Shown piece after piece: positions 52,603 through 60,848 of a DNA stretch of 64,000 nt. The stretch's first letter is position 1. Each line of letters opens with the position of its first letter. The notes below the pieces were generated by a model. The model had not been told where the DNA came from, did not search any database, and was given only the letters and a program-made list of their open reading frames with translations. This DNA is from Neorhizobium sp. UBA3556 (GTDB lineage: Bacteria; Pseudomonadota; Alphaproteobacteria; Rhizobiales; Rhizobiaceae). The stretch is from assembly GCA_002376235.1 (NCBI GenBank), contig DFNX01000017.1:124001-188000 (forward strand), read 5' to 3'. A program made the position numbers and the translations under genes.

Positions 52603-52893
52603 TCAGGAGTGCCGAAGATCGTTCAAGCCACGATGGGCGGAAATTGCCTTACGTATTGCCGGAACGGTATCGTTACCCTCGCGGAACAGGTTGATTACGA
52701 TCGCCGCCGCCAACTCCGCCTCCGGGCTTTTCTTTTCGACCTTGGCGTCTTCGATCCACTCTCCGAGAGCGGTTTCGACAATGGCAAGCTCGGTCGGCCC
52801 GAATGTCTTCTCTAGAAATGTTTTCATTTGATGCATCTTGTCTCTATCGCGCGGGATGTGGGTCGCGATGGCGAATTCGTCAAGATCGCTCAT
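52603..52893 (-). CDS. Small conserved hypothetical protein
   Basis: This 96-residue, soluble and acidic/basic mixed protein starts at ATG 52893 (MSDLDEFAIATH). Its helices are rich in Glu and Ala (PTELAIVETALGEWIEDAKV, SPEAELAAAIVINLFREGND). I recognise no domain. It reads well as coding sequence and lies opposite the end of the monooxygenase gene, alone on its strand. Confidence 0.6.
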   Translation of the reverse strand: MSDLDEFAIATHIPRDRDKMHQMKTFLEKTFGPTELAIVETALGEWIEDAKVEKKSPEAELAAAIVINLFREGNDTVPAIRKAISAHRGLNDLRHS

Positions 52894-53053
52894 GCGCCTC
52901 TTTTAATCACAACCTCATCAGGCAGGCTGATTTATTGCCATGTCTTGACAGCTCTCAAGACGCAACTGTTCTGGCGCCTCTGGATGAGCAGATTACAATC
53001 TCTCGATATGCTGTGGCGCTGCCCGGCAAGCTTCGTCAATTGGGCAGAGCGCG

Positions 53054-53230
53054 TCAGTCGCTCATCCGACCTGCCGCAAAAATCACCGACACAAGCCCAG
53101 CTGCCAAAATGACGCATACGAGGCAGTTGGGGATGCCTGTATCTAAACTGCGCAAGGCCAGGCTTAGGACGATAAGTGCCGTGCCAACCGTCATCGTTCG
53201 GTTGCCGGCAAGTCTCACAATGTCTTTCAT
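53054..53230 (-). CDS. Small hydrophobic hypothetical protein
   Basis: From ATG 53230 a 58-residue frame shows two hydrophobic segments (TVGTALIVLSLALRSL and CLVCVILAAGLVSVIFAAG) with a short turn, as in small membrane proteins. The ribosome site is weak and a longer frame extends upstream over the next gene. It may be real, but it is only weakly supported. Confidence 0.4.
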   Translation of the reverse strand: MKDIVRLAGNRTMTVGTALIVLSLALRSLDTGIPNCLVCVILAAGLVSVIFAAGRMSD

Positions 53231-53300
53231 GGAACTCTCTGGGAAACTGATTGACCGAACGCGCATGCAACAGCCGGCCAAATTTGGCACTTGGCTGTCG

Positions 53301-53489
53301 TCAGGCGGCGACCGCTCTCTGGGAGCGGAGATGAGCGCTGATCGCGCCTCTGAGTTCGCTAACCGTTGAGAAAAGTCGATCATCGAGGTCGATGACATGA
53401 AACTTCACAGCGATAAAACGCAGCTTCCCACTATCCGGAATGGCTATGCCAACTGGCAGTCCGCCATGTTCAATGACCTGCTTCTGCAT
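53301..53489 (-). CDS. Small conserved rhizobial hypothetical protein
   Basis: This 62-residue protein from ATG 53489 has GGAG at a good distance. It contains IEHGGLPVGIAIPDSGKLRF, then KFHVIDLDDRLFSTVSELRG. I recall many short rhizobial proteins with the same pattern (HGG.PVGI, F.AVK.HV..LD). No function is known. Confidence 0.6.
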   Translation of the reverse strand: MQKQVIEHGGLPVGIAIPDSGKLRFIAVKFHVIDLDDRLFSTVSELRGAISAHLRSQRAVAA

Positions 53490-53860
53490 GTCCGTCACTC
53501 CAATCTCGCAATCTTTCTCCAGTGTTTTCCGCCGTAAGGGGCGCGGTACACATCTGCATTCGCGAGTGGAGGCAGCATTTGAAGACGGATGAGCCCACAA
53601 CCTTGCTGGTATTGCCTTGGCTTTCAGCGTTGAAGTGTTTCATGTCCGACTTCCATTCATTCTGTTTTCGTCACAGATAATTTAACCGAGCATGCTGTAA
53701 GGCACGAGGCAAATTAATCTATCTTTCCTGTAGAATTTGGATGTGCATTCGCCTGTCGAATATGAGTAGATATCTGTCTTTCCATGGCGCAGGAGCACCA
53801 TCGCAACCGATACCCGTTAAGATCTGCCGCCACGAAGGCGATTCCCTGGCATGGCGGATG
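53490..53860. other. Intergenic region without recognised genes
   Basis: About 370 bases lie between the small hypothetical gene and the GntR-type gene. Frames here are short and show no recognisable family, and I saw no strong hairpin or repeat. Confidence 0.3.
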
Positions 53861-54631
53861 TCAACTTTCGGTGGATCCGGAACCTGCCCGGACTTGCCTG
53901 AGGGCTTCCGTCATCTCCCCTCTTGCCGCATTGAGGAGGTGTTCCATAGCCTGGTGAGCTGCTTCCGGCTGCCGCATGCGGATAGCTTCCAGAACATCGT
54001 GATGACTCGAAATCGCCTGCTCGTGTGATTGGCTGGCGCGATTGGTCAGCCGGAAGCTCGCAAGCAGCGCTGCCTGAATGGCGCTTGCAAACTGGCGATA
54101 GACCCAGTTGCCGCTGGCGTTGATGATCGCCGCGTGGAATTCGAGATCGGCCCTACTCCAGGCTTCGGTATCTCGTGAATTGGCTTCGACCATGTCCTCG
54201 AATGCCTTGGAGATCTGGTAGAGTTGGCGCGCATTGGCATTGGCGGCCGCCTGTGCGGCTGCCGCTGGTTCCAGCAGCTGACGGGCATCCATCAGCGAGG
54301 AATAGAAGGCTTCATCGGCTCCAACCGACAGCATCACATCGAGAACGATAGGATCGAGATAGTTCCAGTTCTCTTTCGGGAGAATGGTCGTGCCAGCCCT
54401 TGTCCTTGATCGCACCATGCCGAGGGCGGAGAGATATTGCATCGCCTCGCGCAGGCTGGTTCGGCTTACGCCAAATCGTTCGGTAAGCTCGGCCTCGTTG
54501 GGAAGGGTGGAATTCTCCGGAAACGCGCCTGACACGATCATCTCGACAAGACAGTGAAGCAGCGCTTCTCGCACGCTTCGTTTTCCGCGCTGGGCGATCG
54601 GAGTTCCGTGCTCGGTCAAATTTCGGGTCAT
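53861..54631 (-). CDS. GntR-family (FadR subfamily) regulator, DgoR-like
   Basis: This protein has 256 residues from ATG 54631; the frame continues to an ATG at 54712, but that overlaps a palindrome and has no ribosome site. The winged helix reads LPNEAELTERFGVSRTSLREA and RSRTRAGTTI, and the FCD effector domain follows (LDPIVLDVML, FHAAIINASGNWVY, HHDVLEAI). It is divergent from the D-galactonate dehydratase gene, as in other dgo loci, so it is probably the local galactonate-responsive repressor. Confidence 0.85.
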   Translation of the reverse strand: MTRNLTEHGTPIAQRGKRSVREALLHCLVEMIVSGAFPENSTLPNEAELTERFGVSRTSLREAMQYLSALGMVRSRTRAGTTILPKENWNYLDPIVLDVMLSVGADEAFYSSLMDARQLLEPAAAAQAAANANARQLYQISKAFEDMVEANSRDTEAWSRADLEFHAAIINASGNWVYRQFASAIQAALLASFRLTNRASQSHEQAISSHHDVLEAIRMRQPEAAHQAMEHLLNAARGEMTEALRQVRAGSGSTES

Positions 54632-54707
54632 GATTGGATTTTTCAATGGAAGCCCCCAATTGCCACTGCCGATCTCATTCCAGGCAGACGCAGAACGCTC
54701 TCTGCAA

Positions 54708-54720
54708 TTCATAATATGAA
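54708..54720. promoter_or_regulatory. Palindrome in the dgoR-dgoD spacer, putative operator
   Basis: TTCATAATATGAA is a perfect 13-base inverted repeat around a central A. A partial copy, CCTATGAAT, occurs near 54777-54785. Both are in the 278-base AT-rich divergent spacer, the right position for the FadR-type repressor. Confidence 0.5.
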
Positions 54721-54909
54721 ACGATCTCGAATTTTGATCAAATCCAGAAATAAATCATATTTATATTGACATATATCCTATGAATTTTAATCCTCCTCGA
54801 CAGGGAGGCGATGGCTTCTGGGCTCTTAATTTCGGGGCGGAAGGAATTCCGCAGTTTTTGCCATGGCCGCCGATGCAGCCGAAATTCTTTCCGTATCTGG
54901 AGTGTTTTG

Positions 54910-56058
54910 ATGAAGATCACCAAGCTGACCACCTATATCGTGCCGCCGCGCTGGCTATTTTTAAAGATCGAAACCGACGAGGGCATCATCGGTTGGGGTG
55001 AGCCCGTCGTCGAGGGCAGGGCGCTTACGGTCGAAGCTGCGGTGCAGGAAATGGCCGATTACCTGATCGGCAAGGATCCCTTCCTGATCGAAGACCATTG
55101 GACCGTTCTTTACCGTGGCGGCTTTTATCGTGGCGGGGCGGTCCATATGTCGGCGCTCGCCGGCATCGACCAGGCGCTTTGGGATATCAAGGGCAAGGCG
55201 CTGGGACAATCGGTCCACTCGCTGCTTGGTGGCCAAGTCAGGGATCGGATCAAGGTCTATTCATGGATCGGCGGCGATCGTCCCTCGGACGTCGCGCGTA
55301 ATGCCAAGGATGTCGTCGCCCGCGGTTTCAAGGCGATCAAGCTCAACGGCTGCGAAGAAATGCAGATCGTCGATACCAATGAGAAGGTAGAAAAGGCGGT
55401 CGAGACGATTGCCATCATCCGCGAGGCTGTCGGTCCGCATATCGGCATCGGCGTCGATTTTCACGGCCGTGTCCATAAGCCGATGGCAAAGGTCCTCGCC
55501 AAGGAACTGGAGCCCTACAAGCTGATGTTCATCGAGGAGCCGGTGCTTTCCGAAAACCGCGAAACGCTCAAGGAAATCGCCAATCATTGCTCGACGCCGA
55601 TCGCACTCGGCGAGCGACTCTTCTCACGGTGGGATTTCAAGCAGGTTCTGTCGGATGGTTATGTCGATATCATCCAGCCGGATCTTTCACACGCGGGCGG
55701 CATCACCGAATGCCGCAAGATCGCGGCCATGGCGGAGGCCTATGATGTGGCGCTGGCACCCCATTGCCCACTCGGCCCTATCGCACTTGCAGCATGCCTG
55801 CAGGTCGATGCCGTCAGCTACAATGCCTTCATTCAGGAACAGAGCCTTGGCATCCATTATAATCAGGGCAATGATATCCTCGATTATATCTCCAACAAGG
55901 AAGTCTTCCACTATGCCGATGGCTTCGTCAGCATTCCGCAGGGGCCGGGTCTCGGCGTCGAAGTCGACGAAGCCTATGTGATCGAAAGAGCCAAGGAAGG
56001 CCATCGCTGGCGCAATCCGATCTGGCGCCATGAAGACGGCAGCTTTGCCGAATGGTGA
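54910..56058 (+). CDS. dgoD: D-galactonate dehydratase
   Basis: This 382-residue protein starts at ATG 54910 (GGAG upstream). It follows E. coli DgoD closely: MKITKLTTYIVPPRWLFLKI, the substrate loop FYRGG, FKAIKLNGCEE, GVDFHGRVHKPMAK, FIEEPVL, LGERLFSRWDFK, QPDLSHAGGITEC, LAPHCPLGPIALAAC and the ending NPIWRHEDGSFAEW. It turns D-galactonate into 2-dehydro-3-deoxy-D-galactonate. The kinase and aldolase of the DeLey-Doudoroff pathway are not in the window. Confidence 0.95.
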   Translation: MKITKLTTYIVPPRWLFLKIETDEGIIGWGEPVVEGRALTVEAAVQEMADYLIGKDPFLIEDHWTVLYRGGFYRGGAVHMSALAGIDQALWDIKGKALGQSVHSLLGGQVRDRIKVYSWIGGDRPSDVARNAKDVVARGFKAIKLNGCEEMQIVDTNEKVEKAVETIAIIREAVGPHIGIGVDFHGRVHKPMAKVLAKELEPYKLMFIEEPVLSENRETLKEIANHCSTPIALGERLFSRWDFKQVLSDGYVDIIQPDLSHAGGITECRKIAAMAEAYDVALAPHCPLGPIALAACLQVDAVSYNAFIQEQSLGIHYNQGNDILDYISNKEVFHYADGFVSIPQGPGLGVEVDEAYVIERAKEGHRWRNPIWRHEDGSFAEW

Positions 56059-56080
56059 GATGATTTCTCGATAAAACAGG

Positions 56081-56105
56081 CGTCCGGCTTTATTCTGGCC
56101 GGGCG
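56081..56105 (+). terminator. Hairpin after dgoD
   Basis: CGTCCGGC (56081-56088) pairs with GCCGGGCG (56098-56105) with one G-U wobble and a nine-base loop, followed by TCGTC. It lies 22 bases after dgoD and has no long T run, so it is a weak terminator candidate. Confidence 0.4.
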
Positions 56106-56109
56106 TCGT

Positions 56110-56316
56110 CTATCCGACGAAATCGGATATGGTTGACGACTGCATATTCTGGAACACGCCCTCTCCGTAGTCCGGAAAATCGTGCAGCACAGTTCCGAAC
56201 TGAAGGCCCAAAGCCCAGGCGCCCAAGGCGAAAATCGACAGGAGGATCGAGAATGACGGCCCGAAGTCCGTAAGCACGATGTGGCCTAAGCGTAAAAGGT
56301 CGCTTGCGTTGGGCAT
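56110..56316 (-). CDS. Small membrane protein of unknown function
   Basis: This 68-residue frame from ATG 56316 has GAGG about 10 bases upstream. One hydrophobic helix (ILLSIFALGAWALGLQFGTVL) is flanked by polar ends. I do not recognise the family. It has a plausible ribosome site and is on the same strand as the gene upstream. Confidence 0.45.
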   Translation of the reverse strand: MPNASDLLRLGHIVLTDFGPSFSILLSIFALGAWALGLQFGTVLHDFPDYGEGVFQNMQSSTISDFVG

Positions 56317-56447
56317 GTCGTCAAACCTCGGACATCACGCGTGTGGTGAGAGAAGGAACGAGGGCGTAATGCCCGTCGGGGCTTCCGGTTCCGACGAAGG
56401 CTCAGTTTTTTGATGAAATTGCGAAATCGTTACCGAGAGACAGAAGA

Positions 56448-56999
56448 TCAGTTGCCACTACTGGATGGCTGTGGCTGCGGTTGCCCCTCTTGATCTGATA
56501 AAGACACAAGGCCTTCATGACGCCACGGGCCGCCCAGATAACTCCAGAGATCGAGCCCAGTGATACGGATGGTTCCCGGTTCGAACTGGCTTTTCAGCTC
56601 GAAAAACAACTGGTCTGCTTTCGCCCGCGAAACCTTGTTCTGGATCGTGATATGCGGACGGAATTTCTGCAGATCCTGCGGGCCGGGCCAAGAGCCGAAG
56701 CGGCGGACGAGTTCGGCTCTCAACTCCTGTAGTTCGGGGCTTTCGAGCTTGAAGGCGACACCTGCTCCCAGATGCTGAACGCCGCTGACGGCTGCGGGAA
56801 AGCTCGCCCGCACAAGAAGCGTTTTGACCAGAATATCCCTGACCGCCGCGAGCCGCTGGCCGGGGAGATGATGGAAGACGGTGACATGCGCCTTGAGGAA
56901 ATTGCGGGCAGTGGGAAAGTGCGCCTGCCGAAGACGATCGAAAGGCTGCATGTCATCAGCTTCGACATGAGCGGTTATGATCACCGGCGGCAGCGTCAC
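56448..56999 (-). CDS. 2'-5' RNA ligase/phosphoesterase superfamily protein
   Basis: This 183-residue protein has the two His-x-Thr motifs of the 2H superfamily: HVTVFHHL near residue 39 and FRPHITIQNK near residue 115. Members open or make 2',5'- or cyclic phosphate bonds; bacterial ThpR is the best known. The C-terminal tail is rich in Gln, Pro and Ser. It follows pccA by seven bases on the same strand, so it is co-transcribed with propionyl-CoA carboxylase; why is unclear. Confidence 0.78.
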   Translation of the reverse strand: MTLPPVIITAHVEADDMQPFDRLRQAHFPTARNFLKAHVTVFHHLPGQRLAAVRDILVKTLLVRASFPAAVSGVQHLGAGVAFKLESPELQELRAELVRRFGSWPGPQDLQKFRPHITIQNKVSRAKADQLFFELKSQFEPGTIRITGLDLWSYLGGPWRHEGLVSLSDQEGQPQPQPSSSGN

Positions 57000-57006
57000 G
57001 CGGCGA

Positions 57007-59025
57007 TCATTCGAATTCGATGATCAGTTCGTCCACCGCAAGGCTTTGGCCCTGTGTGGCGGCAACGCGTTTCACAAGCCCCGCTTTCTCGGCCTTCAGG
57101 ACGTTTTCCATCTTCATCGCCTCGACCGTGGCAAGCGTCTGACCGGCCTCCACCTTGTCGCCCGCGCTCACTGAGATAGACGTAATGACGCCGGGCATCG
57201 GGCAGAGCAGCATTTTCGACGTGTCCGGCGGCAGCTTGATCGGCATCAGCCTGGCAAGCTCTGCGATCCGCGGTGAGCGCACGCGCGCCAGAACATCCAT
57301 GCCGTGCCAGCGTAGCCGAATGGCCGATCCCACCAGATCGACCTTCACCATCAGGCTTTCACCGCCGACATGAAAGTCCGCAAGGCTCTGTCCCGGGAAC
57401 CAGCCGGTCGCAGCGGATATGTGATTGGCGTCGCCGAAGCGCACGAAGGCTCCATCGGCGGCAGTATCGAGTGTGACCGGGCTTTCGAACATGGGCTTTG
57501 CCCCGATCGAGAGCGTCACGACCCAGTCCTTTGCCACTGCCCGGCGACGTTTGGACAGCGTGCCGGAAATCCACGTTGCTCGCTCTTCCAAAGCCTGATT
57601 GACCAGCGCGGCGATGGCCGCAAGCTTGCGCGCGTCGCCAACATCGGGCACCACGCCGGAAAAGCCATCCGGAAACTCCTCCGTGATATAGGCGGTCGTC
57701 AGCTTGCCGGAGCGAAACCGTTCCTGTTGCATAACGGCAGACAGGAAGGGCAGATTGTGGCCGATCCCTTCCACCTCAAACGCATCGAGCGCCGTACCCA
57801 TTGCGTCGATAGCGGCTGTCCGGTCCTCGGCCCAACTGCAAAGCTTGGCGATCATCGGGTCATAATACATCGAGATCTCGCCGCCTTCGAACACGCCCGT
57901 ATCGTTACGGATAACGGCTCCGCTATCCTGCAGTCCCTCTACCGGCGGGCGATAACGGGAAAGACGGCCGATCGACGGCAGGAAATTGCGATAGGGATCT
58001 TCGGCATAGAGCCGACTTTCGATCGCCCAGCCCCGAAGTGAGACGTCCTTCTGCTTGAACGGCAGCTTTTCGCCGGCTGCAACGCGGATCATCTGCTCGA
58101 CTAGGTCTATACCTGTGACGAGTTCGGTTACCGGATGTTCGACCTGGAGGCGTGTGTTCATCTCGAGGAAGTAGAAGTTGCGTTTACCATCGACGATGAA
58201 TTCCACCGTGCCGGCGGAGAAGTAACCAACTGCTTTCGCAAGCGCGACGGCCTGCTCGCCCATCGCCTTGCGGGTGGCTTCATCGAGAAAAGGCGAGGGG
58301 GCTTCCTCTATGACCTTCTGGTTCCGTCGCTGGATGGAGCATTCCCGTTCGCCCAGATAAAGCATGTTTCCATGTTGGTCGCCCAGAACCTGGATCTCGA
58401 TATGGCGCGGCTGATCGACGAATTTTTCGATGAAGATGCGGTCATCGCCGAATGAGGCCTTGGCTTCGTTTTTCGAAGACTGAAAGCCTTCTCGCGCCTC
58501 TGCATCGTTCCATGCGATACGCATGCCCTTGCCGCCGCCACCGGCGGACGCCTTGATCATGACGGGATAGCCGATCGAGGCGGAGATTTTCACGGCTTCG
58601 TTGGCGTCTTCGATCAGCCCCATATGCCCGGGCACGGTGGACACGCCCGCCTTTGAAGCGATCTTTTTCGAGGTGATCTTGTCACCCATCGCCTCGATGG
58701 CCTTCACGGGCGGACCGATGAAGGAGACGCCGACGTTTTCGAGAGCCGCGGCAAAAGCTGCATTTTCCGACAGAAAGCCATAACCGGGATGTACCGCATC
58801 CGCGCCGGTGCGGGTGATCGCATCGACTATCTTGTCGATGACGATATAGGACTGGTTGGAAGGTGCCGGGCCGATATGAACGGCTTCATCGGCCATCGAC
58901 ACATGCAGCGCATTCGCGTCGGCATTCGAATAGACGGCAACCGTTGCAATGCCCATCTTCTGTGCTGTCCTGATAACCCGGCAGGCGATTTCGCCACGAT
59001 TGGCGATGAGGATTTTCTTGAACAT
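57007..59025 (-). CDS. pccA: Propionyl-CoA carboxylase alpha subunit
   Basis: This 672-residue protein has a biotin carboxylase domain (1-450): KILIANRGEIACRVIRTA, ASAGGGGKGMR, YFLEMNTRLQVEHPVTE. A BT/linker region follows, then a C-terminal biotinyl domain with the target Lys in VEAMKMEN. This composition is found in propionyl-, methylcrotonyl- and acyl-CoA carboxylases. The upstream gene encodes a typical 510-residue PccB with only 12 bases between, which favours propionyl-CoA. The enzyme makes methylmalonyl-CoA in the cytosol. Confidence 0.93.
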   Translation of the reverse strand: MFKKILIANRGEIACRVIRTAQKMGIATVAVYSNADANALHVSMADEAVHIGPAPSNQSYIVIDKIVDAITRTGADAVHPGYGFLSENAAFAAALENVGVSFIGPPVKAIEAMGDKITSKKIASKAGVSTVPGHMGLIEDANEAVKISASIGYPVMIKASAGGGGKGMRIAWNDAEAREGFQSSKNEAKASFGDDRIFIEKFVDQPRHIEIQVLGDQHGNMLYLGERECSIQRRNQKVIEEAPSPFLDEATRKAMGEQAVALAKAVGYFSAGTVEFIVDGKRNFYFLEMNTRLQVEHPVTELVTGIDLVEQMIRVAAGEKLPFKQKDVSLRGWAIESRLYAEDPYRNFLPSIGRLSRYRPPVEGLQDSGAVIRNDTGVFEGGEISMYYDPMIAKLCSWAEDRTAAIDAMGTALDAFEVEGIGHNLPFLSAVMQQERFRSGKLTTAYITEEFPDGFSGVVPDVGDARKLAAIAALVNQALEERATWISGTLSKRRRAVAKDWVVTLSIGAKPMFESPVTLDTAADGAFVRFGDANHISAATGWFPGQSLADFHVGGESLMVKVDLVGSAIRLRWHGMDVLARVRSPRIAELARLMPIKLPPDTSKMLLCPMPGVITSISVSAGDKVEAGQTLATVEAMKMENVLKAEKAGLVKRVAATQGQSLAVDELIIEFE

Positions 59026-59037
59026 GTTTGCGGGCCT

Positions 59038-60570
59038 TCAGAGCGGGATCGTGTCGTGTTTTTTCCAATGCGTCGTCACCTGCTTATTGCGCAGCGAGGC
59101 AAAGGCGCGGGCGATGCGGCGGCGGGACGAATGTGGCATGATGACCTCGTCGATGAAGCCGCGTTCGGCGGCGACGAACGGATTGGCAAAACGTTCTTCG
59201 TATTCCTTCGTGCGGGCCGCGATCTTTTCCGGGTCGGAAAGTTCGGAGCGATAAAGGATCTCGGTTGCACCTTTGGCGCCCATCACGGCAATCTCGGCCG
59301 TCGGCCAGGCGTAGTTTATATCGGCGCCGATATGCTTCGACGCCATCACGTCATAGGCACCGCCATAGGCCTTGCGGGTGATCAGCGTCACCATCGGTAC
59401 CGTCGCTTCCGAATAAGCAAACAGAAGCTTGGCGCCATGCTTGATGACGCCGCCATATTCCTGCGCTAAGCCTGGCAGAAAACCTGGCACATCGACCAGC
59501 GTCAGGATCGGGATGGAAAATGCATCGCAGAAACGGACGAACCGCGCCGCCTTGCGTGATGAGTCTATGTCCAGGCAGCCGGCCAGAACCATTGGCTGGT
59601 TGGCAACGACGCCGACTGTCTGCCCTTCCATGCGAATGAAGCCGGTGATGATGTTTTTCGCAAATGCTTGCTGGATCTCGAAGAAATCACCTTCGTCTGC
59701 AAGCGCCGTGATCAGTTCCTTCATGTCATAGGGTTTGTTTGCGCTGTCCGGCACCAGCGTATCGAGCCGCATCTCGACCCGCGACGGATCGTCGTGGAAA
59801 GGGCGAACGGGAACCTTGTCACGATTGTTGAGCGGCAGGAAATCGAAAAGCCGGCGAACCGCCTCCAGCGCCTCGATGTCGTTTTCGAAGGCTGCATCGG
59901 CTACCGATGATTTTTGCGTATGGGTGGCCGCTCCGCCGAGTTCTTCTGCGGTTACGATCTCGTTCGTTACCGTTTTCACCACATCGGGGCCGGTCACGAA
60001 CATGTAGGAGGAATCCCGCACCATGAAGATGAAATCGGTCATGGCCGGTGAATAGACCGCGCCACCGGCGCAAGGCCCCATGATGACCGAAATCTGCGGA
60101 ATGACGCCCGAAGCTTCCGCGTTGCGGCGAAATACCTCCGCGTAACCGGCAAGCGAAGCAACGCCTTCTTGTATCCGCGCGCCACCTGAGTCGTTAAGGC
60201 CGATCACCGGAGCGCCGACCCGCACCGCCATGTCCAGGATCTTGCAGATCTTTTGCGCATGGGTCTCGGACAGCGACCCACCGAGCACGGTGAAGTCCTG
60301 GGAAAAGACATAGACTTGGCGACCATTGATCGTGCCCCAGCCAGTGACCACGCCATCACCCGCAACTCTCTGATCCGCCATGCCGAAATCGACAGCGCGA
60401 TGCGTGACATACATGTCGAATTCTTCGAACGAGCCTTCGTCGAGCAGCACTTCGATCCGCTCACGGGCGGTCAGCTTGCCTTTGGCATGCTGGGCCTCGA
60501 TACGCTTGAACCCGCCGCCCAGCCTCGCCTCCGCGCGGCGTTTTTCGACCTCGTTCAGGACTGCGCGCAT
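59038..60570 (-). CDS. pccB: Propionyl-CoA carboxylase beta subunit
   Basis: This protein has 510 residues from ATG 60570 (GGGAGGAAAT upstream); the open frame reaches 60735 but without a site. It is a carboxyltransferase with GKLTARERIEVLLDEGSFEEFD, the carboxybiotin region INGRQVYVFSQDFTVLGGSLSE, ARIQEGVASLAGYAEVF, GPCAGGAVYSPAMTDF and the C-terminal FVAAERGFIDEVIMPHSSRR. It is the first gene of the pccB-pccA unit. Confidence 0.95.
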   Translation of the reverse strand: MRAVLNEVEKRRAEARLGGGFKRIEAQHAKGKLTARERIEVLLDEGSFEEFDMYVTHRAVDFGMADQRVAGDGVVTGWGTINGRQVYVFSQDFTVLGGSLSETHAQKICKILDMAVRVGAPVIGLNDSGGARIQEGVASLAGYAEVFRRNAEASGVIPQISVIMGPCAGGAVYSPAMTDFIFMVRDSSYMFVTGPDVVKTVTNEIVTAEELGGAATHTQKSSVADAAFENDIEALEAVRRLFDFLPLNNRDKVPVRPFHDDPSRVEMRLDTLVPDSANKPYDMKELITALADEGDFFEIQQAFAKNIITGFIRMEGQTVGVVANQPMVLAGCLDIDSSRKAARFVRFCDAFSIPILTLVDVPGFLPGLAQEYGGVIKHGAKLLFAYSEATVPMVTLITRKAYGGAYDVMASKHIGADINYAWPTAEIAVMGAKGATEILYRSELSDPEKIAARTKEYEERFANPFVAAERGFIDEVIMPHSSRRRIARAFASLRNKQVTTHWKKHDTIPL

Positions 60571-60848
60571 ATTTCCTCCCAAAGAATGTGCGAATGCAGG
60601 CATATAAAGATAGCAAAATCCGAGCGAGGGAAAGGCCGAGTTAAGTCTTACGACTTCCAGAAGGGTTCTCGGCGACGCAGGCGAACATTTGGCAGCAATC
60701 AACGAGAGGGGATATCGGCCTTGGTTCGACATCATCTCGACAAGGTGTGGCGCCAGACACGAATTGTTGCGTATAGACTTGGGTTGCTAAAGCGACGCAG
60801 TTAATGCGACACCTGATATTATCTCTCTGCACCTGGGATTAAAGCTGA

